Part shown: piece after piece, positions 15,278 through 23,688 of the stretch
How positions within the stretch are numbered: the first letter of the stretch is position 1
Layout: each line of letters starts with the position of its first letter
Program-made: the position numbers and the translations under genes
Assembly (NCBI GenBank): GCA_036381035.1
Contig: DASVDQ010000091.1
Location: 1 to 42,806 of the forward strand
Direction of reading: 5' to 3'
From: Trueperaceae bacterium
GTDB taxonomy: Bacteria; Deinococcota; Deinococci; Deinococcales; Trueperaceae
DNA: 42,806 nucleotides
The notes under the pieces: generated by a model
The model's input: only the letters and a program-made list of their open reading frames with translations
What the model was told of the DNA's origin: nothing
Database searches by the model: none

Positions 15278-16348
15278 CTAGCGCAGCGCCCCCAGCACCC
15301 GCGAGCCGAGGAGCGCCAGGCCGAACTGCTCCCTGATGAACTCCTCGAGCGTCATCGTGCCGTCCTCGAACGTCAGCTCGAGGTTCTCGCCGGGCACGCC
15401 GTCGCCGTCGGCGTCGTCGAGCACGCCGTCCCAGGTCACGGCCAGCTCGCCGTCGATGGTCAGGCGGCCGTTCGTCAGGGCCAGACCGGTAGTTTCCGCC
15501 GTAGAGGGGTCGGTGACGGGCGCGAAGTCGGTGGCGAAGCCGACGCTGCCCTCGCCGTCCTCGGCGTCGACGCCGGCGTCGACGCGCAGCCGGCCGGAGG
15601 TCACCTTCCCGTCGGTGATCTCGCAGGTCGCCTCGTCGCGCGTGATGTCGAGCTCGAGGCTCGCGTCCCAGTCCACCCACGCCCGTCCGGCGGGCACCGT
15701 CAGCTCGAGGCCGCCCGAGCCGTCAGCGGTGGCCGTCGCCTCGCCGGCGTCGACGCTGAACCCCACCATGTCCACGACGAGCGTCGCGTCGCCGTGCGTC
15801 ACCTGGCCGTCCAGGTAGAGGTCGCCCGGCTCGGTAAGCGTGCCGCACTGGTTCTCCGGCCAGGTGCCGGTCTGGTCGAGGTCGACCACGACCTCCCCGT
15901 CCACGGTGAGCGTGGCGTTCGCCCCGGTGGGCAGCTCGACCTGACCGCCGGCGGCGAGCGTCCGCGTCACGGTCGGCCCGGAGGCGTCCCAGTCGACGAG
16001 CAGCTCGGCCGGCAGGCCATCCGGGTCAGTGGTCCAGTCGAGCTCGAGGTCGTCGGAGTCGCCGACCTGCACCCAGGTGCCGCTCTCGGAGTCCAGCTCG
16101 TAGACGCCGCGAGGGAGCTGGTGACCGTCGCCCTCCGGCAGGCCGGCCGGCGCGATGTCGTCCAGCGCCTGGCCGAGGTCGGCGACCGCCGGGTCGGCGA
16201 GCACGCCGCCGGCCCCCATGCCCAGAGAGCTGACCCTGTCGGCGGCCTCCGCGGCCGTCATCGTCGGCCCGGAAGGCGTGGGGGAGCAGGCGGCGAGGCT
16301 GGCCGCGAGCGCCAGGGCTACCGCGGCGCGTGTGGCGTGTCTGCGCAT
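15278..16348 (-). CDS. Predicted lipoprotein, acidic beta-rich, with a Ca-binding-like loop; unknown function
   Basis: Unrecognised exported protein of 356 residues. ATG 16348 follows GGAGGAG and opens a lipoprotein signal peptide ending LAAC (Cys21). A linker TPSGPTM follows. The mature part is strongly acidic and rich in Asp, Gly, Thr and Val, with many alternating short strands (TLTVDGEVVVDLDQT, RLTIDGELAVTWDG), consistent with a repeated beta-sheet fold. The two Cys of CGTL and TCEI could pair. Near the C-terminus, DDADGDGVPGENLELTF matches a DxDxDG calcium loop, as in thrombospondin type 3 or EF-like segments. Longer in-frame starts up to 16435 would place the signal peptide internally and are rejected. 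Likely anchored to a membrane and facing outward; the role is unknown. Confidence 0.78.
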   Translation of the reverse strand: MRRHATRAAVALALAASLAACSPTPSGPTMTAAEAADRVSSLGMGAGGVLADPAVADLGQALDDIAPAGLPEGDGHQLPRGVYELDSESGTWVQVGDSDDLELDWTTDPDGLPAELLVDWDASGPTVTRTLAAGGQVELPTGANATLTVDGEVVVDLDQTGTWPENQCGTLTEPGDLYLDGQVTHGDATLVVDMVGFSVDAGEATATADGSGGLELTVPAGRAWVDWDASLELDITRDEATCEITDGKVTSGRLRVDAGVDAEDGEGSVGFATDFAPVTDPSTAETTGLALTNGRLTIDGELAVTWDGVLDDADGDGVPGENLELTFEDGTMTLEEFIREQFGLALLGSRVLGALR

Positions 16349-16464
16349 ATCTCCTCCGATCGCGGCGCCGGTCCTCCCCCCGGCGCTCCCTCGAGGCTGA
16401 GGATAGCGGGGCAGGACGTGAGGCGTTGAGCACACTCGCGTTTCCCCGCGCTCGCGTCCCTTCG

Positions 16465-16493
16465 TTGACAGCCCCCGTGGACGCGCCTATCAT
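16465..16493 (+). promoter_or_regulatory. Strong sigma-70-type promoter of the second LIV operon
   Basis: A perfect -35 TTGACA (16465-16470), a 17-bp spacer and TATCAT (16488-16493). It predicts transcription from near 16500 and an 89-nt leader before ATG 16589. This is the best consensus promoter in the window. The leader shows no clear riboswitch that I recognise. Confidence 0.75.
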
Positions 16494-16588
16494 CGCGCTG
16501 TCGGCCACGACGCAAGAAGTCGCCCTGGGACGCGTTTCCGCGTGGCCCCGCGGGCCAGAGGGCAACCGCTCACGTTGGGAGGAACGGG

Positions 16589-17728
16589 ATGAGAAGGTTC
16601 GTTCTGTTGTCGGCTCTGTTCGCCGCGCTAGGCGCCGCGGCGGCGCAGGAGCCCATCGTCATCGGCGTCAACCTCGAGCTGTCAGGGCGCATGACCGTGA
16701 CGGGCAACGACACGCTCAACGGCATCAGGGTCGCCCACATGCAGCAGGACGAGGTCCTCGGCCGCCCGATCGAGCTCTCGATCTGCGACAACGCCAGCAC
16801 GCCGGAGGGCTCGATCGCCTGCGCGAACCGCTTCGTCGACGAGGGCGCCGTGGCGGTGCTCGGCACCTACGCCTCCTCCCACTCGATCCCGGCCGCGGGC
16901 GTGCTGCAGGACGCCGGCGTCGTGATGGTGTCGACCGGCTCGACGAACCCGGCCACCACGCAGGTGGGCGACTTCATCTTCCGCATCCCCTACACCGACC
17001 AGTTCCAGGGCCGCGTCGCGGCCCAGTGGGCCTGGAACGAGGGGCACGGTGAGCGCGTCGCCATCTTCAGGCAGCAGGACGACGACTACTCGGTCGGCCT
17101 CAGCGGCTTCTTCCAGGAGGCGCTCGAGGAGATGGGCGGACAGACCATCGTCCTCGACTTCACGGCCAACACCGTCGACTTCTCGGCCCAGATCAACGAC
17201 CTGCGCTCGTTCGACCCGACGATGATCTACTACACCGGCTTCTGCGCCGAGGCGGCGACGCTGATCCCGCAGGTCAGGCAGCAGGGCTTCGACGTGCCGA
17301 TCCTCGGCGGCGACGCCTCCGACGACGCGCAGTGCCCCGAGGGCGGCGGCCAGGCGTTCGACGGCTACACGTTCACGAGCTTCGGCGAGCCCGAGGTGCT
17401 CTCGGGCGAGGCCGCGGAGCGTGCCACGGCGTTCGGCGAGGTCTACCGCGAGCAGTACCCCGACGCCGGCTTCACCGGCTTCGTGCTGGCCGGCGCCGAC
17501 GCCTACAAGGTCGTCGTCGCGGCGATCGAGGCCGCCGGCTCCGACGACCCGGCCGCCGTGCGCGACGCCCTCATGCAGCTCGAGAACTTCCCCGGCGTCT
17601 CGGGCGAGATCACCTTCGTAGGCACCGACGGCACGCCCGCGAACCGCGTGATGGGCCTCTACGCCTACGCGGTCGCCGACGACGGCAGCTGGGAGAAGGT
17701 GGTCATCAGGGGCATCCAGCTCGAGTGA
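16589..17728 (+). CDS. Periplasmic substrate-binding protein of the second LIV-type ABC transporter
   Basis: Type I periplasmic binding protein, 379 residues. The Sec signal peptide ends GAAAAQ, no lipobox. The mature part starts EPIVIGVNLELSGRMTVTGN, then an AVLGTYASSHSIPAAGVLQD ligand loop of the LivJ/K type and VSTGSTNPATTQVGDFIFR. The residues SH in TYASSHS and the TGST loop occupy the usual amino-acid carboxylate site. Two Cys, in LSICDN and IACANRF, may form the disulfide found in many LivJ relatives. A GGGAGGAACGGG site precedes ATG 16589. A 13-bp hairpin follows the gene before livH, suggesting more binding protein than permease is made. Likely ligands are amino acids; not provable here. 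Confidence 0.93.
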   Translation: MRRFVLLSALFAALGAAAAQEPIVIGVNLELSGRMTVTGNDTLNGIRVAHMQQDEVLGRPIELSICDNASTPEGSIACANRFVDEGAVAVLGTYASSHSIPAAGVLQDAGVVMVSTGSTNPATTQVGDFIFRIPYTDQFQGRVAAQWAWNEGHGERVAIFRQQDDDYSVGLSGFFQEALEEMGGQTIVLDFTANTVDFSAQINDLRSFDPTMIYYTGFCAEAATLIPQVRQQGFDVPILGGDASDDAQCPEGGGQAFDGYTFTSFGEPEVLSGEAAERATAFGEVYREQYPDAGFTGFVLAGADAYKVVVAAIEAAGSDDPAAVRDALMQLENFPGVSGEITFVGTDGTPANRVMGLYAYAVADDGSWEKVVIRGIQLE

Positions 17729-17773
17729 GGCGAGGACAGGCGCGCCGCGCTCACGTGCCGGCAGCGCCCCACA

Positions 17774-17805
17774 GGCGGCGAGGGCCCCCGGCGGCCCTCG
17801 CCGCC
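17774..17805 (+). terminator. Hairpin between binding-protein gene and livH
   Basis: Arms 17774-17786 and 17793-17805 are perfectly complementary over 13 bp with a 6-nt loop, followed by GCCTGTTATCGTGTT. The weak T-rich tail suggests partial termination or mRNA 3'-end protection. Its place after the first gene fits lowered permease expression. Confidence 0.6.
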
Positions 17806-17855
17806 GCCTGTTATCGTGTTCGGGTACCACTCAAGGCTAGAGACGGGGTAGCAGC

Positions 17856-19088
17856 TTGACCACGCCAGCCCATGCCGCCACGCCGCACGGACCCTCCCGG
17901 CGAGGGGCCGGCCTGGCGCGCCGGCTCGCGCCGTGGTCCGCGGCCGCGGTCGTGGCCGCGCTGGCCGTGTGGCGCATGCTCTACCTGCACGGCGTCAACG
18001 ACAACTTCAACGCGGCCTTCTTCGCCGGGGCCGTCGTGAGGTCGCTGCAGCTCGGCTCCCTCTACGCCCTCATCGCGCTCGGCTACACGATGGTCTACGG
18101 CATCATCCGCCTCATCAACTTCGCCCACGGCGAGGTCTTCATGGTGGGGGCGTTCGCGGCCTACTTCCTGTTCAGCGCGACCCCGTACCCGTGGCCCGTC
18201 GCGGTGCTGGTGGCGGCCGTCGTCGCCTACGGCTTCCTGCGCTTCCTCGGGTTCTTCCGCGTGCTCGGCCGCCCCGTGGTGCTGGCCGCCGCGTCCTCGT
18301 GCTTCGTCGCCGTGGCCTTGGCCCTGGCCTCGGTGCGGCTCGGCTGGCTCGGCGCGATGGTCGCGAGCATGTTCGTCACCGGCGTCCTCGGCATGGCCAT
18401 CGACCGCGTCGCCTACAAGCCGCTGCGCGGGGCGCCGCGCAACTCGATGCTGATCACGGCGATCGCCGTGTCGTTCTTCCTGCAGAACTTCGGCCTGCTG
18501 GCGTTCTCGAACCGGCAGACGCCCTTCCGGCCGCAGTCGTTCTTCACCGGCCAGCTCACGTTCCCGGTGGCCGGCGAGACGGTGTTCACGACCTGGATGG
18601 TCGTGCTCGTCCCCGCCGTCACGCTGGTCCTGGTCCTGGTGCTCACGACGCTGGTCACGCGCACGCGCCTGGGACGGGCGATGCGCGCCACCTCGCAGGA
18701 CGCCGAGACCGCGCGCATGATGGGCGTCGACGTCGACAGGGTCATCTCCTCCACGTTCCTGCTCGGCTCGATGCTCGCCGCCGCGGCCGCCGTGATGTGG
18801 GGCATGAGCTTCGGCAGCATCAACCAGCCGGCGATCTTCGGGGTGCTGCCGGGCATCAAGGCGTTCGCCGCCGCGGTCATCGGCGGCATCGGCAGCCTGC
18901 CCGGCGCCGTGATCGGCGGGGTGCTGCTGGGCTTCCTCGAGAACTTCCTCACCGCGCTGTTCCCGCGCGTCGGCTCGTTCAGCGGCATCACCGAGTACAA
19001 GGACACGTTCGCGTTCCTGGCGATGATCCTGATCCTGCTGCTCAGGCCCTCGGGCATCGTCGGCGAGGACCTCTCGGAGAAGGTGTGA
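17856..19088 (+). CDS. livH: Branched-chain amino-acid-type ABC permease LivH (long form)
   Basis: Inner-membrane permease of 410 residues, about 110 longer than the usual LivH. The TTG at 17856 is the best start, though ribosome-binding sequence is weak (GGGGTAGCAGC). Family motifs are LGSLYALIALGYTMVYGIIR, RLINFAHGEVFMVGAF, PLRGAPRNSMLITAIAVSFF, GRAMRATSQDAETARMMGV and GGIGSLPGAVIGGVLLGF. The extra length is an N-terminal 45-residue head with one more helix and an insertion of about 50 hydrophobic residues after the second helix (LVAAVVAYGFLRFLGFF onwards). Similar long forms exist in LivH families of other bacteria. The stop overlaps livM as GTGA. Confidence 0.92.
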   Translation: MTTPAHAATPHGPSRRGAGLARRLAPWSAAAVVAALAVWRMLYLHGVNDNFNAAFFAGAVVRSLQLGSLYALIALGYTMVYGIIRLINFAHGEVFMVGAFAAYFLFSATPYPWPVAVLVAAVVAYGFLRFLGFFRVLGRPVVLAAASSCFVAVALALASVRLGWLGAMVASMFVTGVLGMAIDRVAYKPLRGAPRNSMLITAIAVSFFLQNFGLLAFSNRQTPFRPQSFFTGQLTFPVAGETVFTTWMVVLVPAVTLVLVLVLTTLVTRTRLGRAMRATSQDAETARMMGVDVDRVISSTFLLGSMLAAAAAVMWGMSFGSINQPAIFGVLPGIKAFAAAVIGGIGSLPGAVIGGVLLGFLENFLTALFPRVGSFSGITEYKDTFAFLAMILILLLRPSGIVGEDLSEKV

Positions 19089-20476
19089 CAGAGCGCCCCC
19101 GCCCCTCCGGCCAGCGCGGCGTCACGCTCAGGCGCCTGCTCAACATCGCGTCAGCGGCGGCGCTGCTCGTCGCGCTCTACCTCGTGAGCACGCAGGGCAG
19201 CGTGAAGCTGGGCCAGGTGTTCGCCCTGTTCGCGGTCTGGGGCATCGCCACCGTGAGCCTGAACCTCATCAACGGCGTCACGGGCATCCTCTCCCTCGGC
19301 CACCACGGCTTCATGCTGATAGGCGGCTACGTCACCGGCCTGCTGATGCTCCCCGAGGCCGCGCGCGAGAACCTCCGGTTCTCGGCGCGCAACTCGCTCT
19401 CGGACTTCGCCATAGGCCTGTCCGTCGAGCGCTGGATGTCCGCCCTCGGCCTCGACGCCCTGGCCACGCCCGAGACGATCGGCGTGCGCTTCGTGATCGC
19501 CCTGCTGCTCGGCGGCCTGCTGGCGGCCGTGTTCGGCCTCGTCGTCGGCTTCCCGTCGCTGCGCCTGCGCGGCGACTACCTCGCCGTCGTCACGTTCGCG
19601 TTCGGCGAGGTGATAAGGCTGCTGGCCTCGACGCCGCTGCTCGCCTCCTACACGAACGGCGCCCTGGGTTTCGCCGGCGTGCCCAGCGGCTTCGGCAAGA
19701 GCGTGTGGTGGACGTTCGGGGCGCTGGCGATAACCGTGTTCGTGTTCGCGCGGCTGAAGAAGGGCTCGTACGGACGGGCCCTGCAGGGCATACGCGAGGA
19801 CGAGATCGCGGCCGAGGCCATGGGCGTGAACGTCGCCTACCACAAGGTGCTGGCGTTCGTGATCTCGGCGTTCTTCGCCGGCGTGGCGGGCGGCCTGTGG
19901 GTGAGCTGGGTCGGCACGGCGCGGCTCGACCTCTTCCTCTTCTCCCTGACCTTCTACTTCCTCGTCGCGATCTCGGTGGGCGGCACGGGCTCGATCACCG
20001 GCGCGCTCATCGGCACCGCGCTGGTCGTGTGGGTGCGGCAGTACGGGGACCCCCTCGAGCAGGCCTACCCGCTGGCGACCTGGGCCGGGGCCGCCGGGGC
20101 CGTGCTGGTCGTGGCGGCTCTCCTCGGCTACCTCTACCGGCGCAACAGGCGCATGCGCCCCGCCCTCCACCCACTCGCCGTGGGCGCGGCGGCGGTGGGG
20201 CTCGTCGTCGCGGCCCTCAGCCTGTTCGGGGTCCTCGACGAGGCCCTGGCGCGCCGTTGGCAGGGCTTCGGCATGAGGGCCATCGCCCTCTCGGTCCTGC
20301 TCGTCGTGATCATGGTGTTCAAGCCCGCCGGCATCATGGGCCGGCGCGAGTTCGAGTGGACGTGGCTGCTGCGCGACGCGCGCGACGTGCCCACCGAGGA
20401 GGAGCGCCGTCAGGACGCCTGGCTCGAGGCCGGCGCCGGCGCGACGGCTCCCCGACCGCGCGGGGCGGAGGAGTAG
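19085..20476 (+). CDS. livM: Branched-chain amino-acid-type ABC permease LivM (long form)
   Basis: Second permease, 463 residues, starting at GTG 19085 inside the livH stop (GTGA). Family motifs: LNLINGVTGILSLGHHGFML, PSLRLRGDYLAVVTFAFGEV, GVNVAYHKVLAFVISAFFAG and VGGTGSITGALIGTALV. It is some 130 residues longer than short LivM proteins: an insertion of roughly 60 between the second helix and the LRGDY block, and extra helices near the end (VLVVAALLGYLYRRNRRMR and beyond) before the final KPAGIMGRREF. A charged tail ends at 20476, three bases before livG. Confidence 0.93.
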   Translation: MTERPRPSGQRGVTLRRLLNIASAAALLVALYLVSTQGSVKLGQVFALFAVWGIATVSLNLINGVTGILSLGHHGFMLIGGYVTGLLMLPEAARENLRFSARNSLSDFAIGLSVERWMSALGLDALATPETIGVRFVIALLLGGLLAAVFGLVVGFPSLRLRGDYLAVVTFAFGEVIRLLASTPLLASYTNGALGFAGVPSGFGKSVWWTFGALAITVFVFARLKKGSYGRALQGIREDEIAAEAMGVNVAYHKVLAFVISAFFAGVAGGLWVSWVGTARLDLFLFSLTFYFLVAISVGGTGSITGALIGTALVVWVRQYGDPLEQAYPLATWAGAAGAVLVVAALLGYLYRRNRRMRPALHPLAVGAAAVGLVVAALSLFGVLDEALARRWQGFGMRAIALSVLLVVIMVFKPAGIMGRREFEWTWLLRDARDVPTEEERRQDAWLEAGAGATAPRPRGAEE

Positions 20477-20479
20477 GCG

Positions 20480-21282
20480 GTGCTCGAGATCGAGTCGGTG
20501 AACAAGGCCTTCGGCGGCCTCCAGGCGATCTCGCAGCTCTCGCTGCGCGTCGAGCAGGGCGAGATCGTCAGCGTGATCGGCCCCAACGGGGCCGGCAAGA
20601 CCACGCTGTTCAACCTCGTCACCGGCGTCTACCGGCCCGACTCGGGGCGCATCGTCTTCGAGGGCCGGAGGATCGACGGCCTGCGCCCCAACCAGATCGT
20701 GGACCTCGGCATCGCCCGCACGTTCCAGAACCTCAGGCTCTTCAACAACCTCACGGTGCTGCAGAACGTGCTCATCGCCCAGCACCACCGCCTGCGGACC
20801 ACCTGGCTGGCCAGCGTGCTGCGCACCCCGGGCTACGTGCGCCAGGAGCGGCGCATGCACGAGGTCGCCATGGAGAAGCTGGCCTTCTTCGGCCCGCGCC
20901 TGATGACGTTCCGGCTCGAGCAGCCCGTCGAGGTGCTCTCGTACGCGAACCGCCGCCGCACCGAGATGGCCCGCGCGATGGCCACGGGCGCCCGCCTGCT
21001 GCTGCTCGACGAGCCCAGCGCCGGCATGAACCCGCGCGAGACGGCCGAGATCACCGAGATCATCAGGCGCATGCGCGACGAGGGCGGCTACACGATCATG
21101 CTCGTCGAGCACAAGATGAACCTGGTCAAGGACATCTCCGACCGCGTCGTCGTCCTCGACTACGGACGCAAGATCGCCGAGGGCTCGTACGACGAGGTCG
21201 TGAACGAGCCCGCCGTCATCGAGGCCTACCTCGGCAAGCGCGCCACCCGCGAGGGCGTGCCCGCCGGGCTGGGGCTGGAGCC

Positions 21283-21286
<4 letters not shown>
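20480..21286 (+). CDS. livG: Branched-chain amino-acid-type ABC ATPase LivG
   Basis: ATPase of 268 residues starting at GTG 20480, three bases after livM, with GGCGGAGGAG upstream. Walker A is GPNGAGKTTLFN, followed by IARTFQNLRLFNNLTVLQNV, diagnostic of LivG. The signature region is LSYANRRRTEMARAMA, where the common LSYGxQR has Ala-Asn instead; Walker B is LLLLDEPSAGMNP and the H-loop IMLVEHKMN. It matches the family end YLG before a short tail. The stop overlaps livF as GTGA. Confidence 0.95.
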
Positions 21287-22059
<773 letters not shown>

Positions 22060-22074
22060 GGGCGCGGCGCCGGC

Positions 22075-23292
22075 CTAGTCCGCCGCCCGGCTCGGCTGGG
22101 CCGCGGCCGCGAGCGCCGCGCGGTTGCGCTTGAAGACGTACGTCACCAGCGCCGCGGCCGGCAGGAGGAAGGCGAAGCCGAGCGCCACCGCCGGACCGAT
22201 CCCGATGGCCTCCTGCAGCGCGCCGAACGCGATGTAGACGACGCCGGCCGTGCCCCAGGTGAAGCCCATGAGCAGCCCGGACGCGGCCGCGACGTCGTTC
22301 GGGGCCAGGTCCTGGGCGCTGAGGACGAGCAGGGGGATGCTGGCGTTGGTCAGCATGCCGGCCAGGGCGACGCAGGCGTAGAAGGGCAGGCCTCCCGCGT
22401 CGAGCGCGAGCGTGAGGAGCAGGAAGGGCAGCGCCGCGAGCATGCACGAGACCATCAGGCGCAGGCGACCGAACCGGGTCTCGAGCAGGCCGGCGAGGAT
22501 GGTACCGGCCGAGGCGGAGGCGCTGTAGATGCCGAGCGTGAGGCCTATGGCCGGCGCGTCGGGCGCGAAGCCGCGGACGTTGGCGAGGAACAGGGGCATG
22601 CCGCTCGTGAAGCTGATGAACGCCATCGCCCGCAGGATGCCGGCCGCGGCCAGGGCGCCGACCGGACCGCGCACCAGCGCGAGGTCGATGAGACGGCGCG
22701 GGCGCCCGGCCGTCGCCGCCGGCGCCTGCGGCGGCGCGAAGAGCAGCAGCGCCAGGCCGAAGGCGACGCCTACCACCGAGAGCAGCGGCACGTAGCCGGC
22801 GCCGAGGCTGCGCACGACCCACAGGATCACGACCGGCATCAGGGCGGTGCCCAGCGACCCGCCGGCCGCGAAGAGGCTCATGCTCACGCTGCGCTGCGCG
22901 CCCGTGTCGCGGGCCAGCGACGCGGCGGCCGGGTGGAAGATCGCCGAGCCCAGGCCGCCGAACGCGAGGACGAAGAAGAGGGACCACACGCTGCCGACGA
23001 CGGAGACGAAGCCCATCAGCGTGGAGCCGACGATCAGCCCCAGCGCCGCCGACTTGCGCCGGCCCCACCTGTCGACGAAGCCGCCGAAGACCGGCTGCAG
23101 GACGTTCGAGGAGAGCGAGATGACGGCCACCGCCACGGCCAGCACCGCCTCGCCGAGGCCGAGGCGGTCCTGCAGGGTGGGCAGGAAGACGGGCAGGACG
23201 TTCGTGAACGCGTCGTTCGCCGAGTGCGAGAAGGTGAGGAGGAAGGTGAGGCTCAGGCCGGACAACGCCGTCCGCCTCGCTGACGCGGTCAC
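22075..23292 (-). CDS. MFS transporter related to fosmidomycin-resistance (Fsr) exporters
   Basis: Inner-membrane MFS protein of 405 residues with about twelve helices. The early sequence FSHSANDAFTNVLPVFLPTL and the QPVFGGFVDRWGRRKSA loop between helices 2 and 3, then GLGSAIFHPAAASLARD, closely follow the pattern of E. coli Fsr (GSSVFHPESSRVAR). Fsr exports fosmidomycin, an inhibitor of the MEP isoprenoid pathway; the substrate here is inferred only at family level. GTG 23292 has no ribosome-binding site, but TACGTT sits 7 nt upstream (minus strand 23305-23300), so a leaderless mRNA is likely. It is convergent with livF and divergent from the small membrane protein gene. Confidence 0.86.
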   Translation of the reverse strand: MTASARRTALSGLSLTFLLTFSHSANDAFTNVLPVFLPTLQDRLGLGEAVLAVAVAVISLSSNVLQPVFGGFVDRWGRRKSAALGLIVGSTLMGFVSVVGSVWSLFFVLAFGGLGSAIFHPAAASLARDTGAQRSVSMSLFAAGGSLGTALMPVVILWVVRSLGAGYVPLLSVVGVAFGLALLLFAPPQAPAATAGRPRRLIDLALVRGPVGALAAAGILRAMAFISFTSGMPLFLANVRGFAPDAPAIGLTLGIYSASASAGTILAGLLETRFGRLRLMVSCMLAALPFLLLTLALDAGGLPFYACVALAGMLTNASIPLLVLSAQDLAPNDVAAASGLLMGFTWGTAGVVYIAFGALQEAIGIGPAVALGFAFLLPAAALVTYVFKRNRAALAAAAQPSRAAD

Positions 23293-23299
23293 GGCCTAG

Positions 23300-23305
23300 A
23301 ACGTA
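23300..23305 (-). promoter_or_regulatory. Putative -10 box (TACGTT) for leaderless start of the Fsr-like gene
   Basis: TACGTT lies 7 nt before GTG 23292 on the minus strand with no Shine-Dalgarno sequence. The spacing equals that at other predicted leaderless starts in this window. Confidence 0.4.
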
Positions 23306-23498
23306 CCAGGCGGGGGCGGCCGCCAGCGCGGCGCAAGATAGCCGGCGCTCGCCGGGGTCTCGGACCAGCGCGGCGGGTGACGGCCGGCGTCCCCCGAGGC
23401 CTCGGACGAGCACGGGCGGCGCCCAAGAGGAGCCGCGACGCCGTCCACCGGAGGCCCGGCGCCGCCTCGCCCGGCTGCGGGCCGGGCCGCCGCTGACT

Positions 23499-23504
23499 TA
23501 GACT
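23499..23504 (+). promoter_or_regulatory. Putative -10 box (TAGACT) upstream of the 57-residue membrane protein
   Basis: TAGACT ends 10 nt before ATG 23515, predicting a leader of at most 3-4 nt. TGACTTAGACT is the most AT-rich stretch of the gap 23293-23514. Confidence 0.45.
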
Positions 23505-23514
23505 ACGCCTGCCC

Positions 23515-23688
23515 ATGAGAGGCGCGTCCTCCCGGCCCCTGCTCGCGCTCGCCCTCGCCGCCGGCGGCGCGCTGGTCCTCTACCGCGCGTTCACCGGCGG
23601 CGGGCCCGTCGCCTACTTCGTGTCCGCGGTCCTCTTCGGCATGGCGCTCGCGGCGTTCCAGGCAGGGCGCAGGCCGCCGGGCGGATGA
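23515..23688 (+). CDS. 57-residue two-helix membrane protein coupled to the sulfoquinovosidase-like gene
   Basis: Small unrecognised protein that starts MRGASSRP and ends GRRPPGG. It holds two hydrophobic segments, LLALALAAGGALVL (residues 9-22) and VAYFVSAVLFGMALAAF (32-48), joined by the Gly-rich turn FTGGGP, so it should be an inner-membrane hairpin with both ends carrying Arg in the cytoplasm. Its stop overlaps the GH31 gene start as ATGA, and a -10 box lies just upstream, so it appears to be the first gene of the transcript. It may simply deliver ribosomes to the next gene, or be a small membrane partner. Its function is unknown. Confidence 0.65.
   Translation: MRGASSRPLLALALAAGGALVLYRAFTGGGPVAYFVSAVLFGMALAAFQAGRRPPGG

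Noticed and set aside
16494-16588. A riboswitch in the 89-nt leader of the second LIV operon
   Set aside because: No recognisable aptamer core or terminator hairpin with a T-run could be traced by eye.
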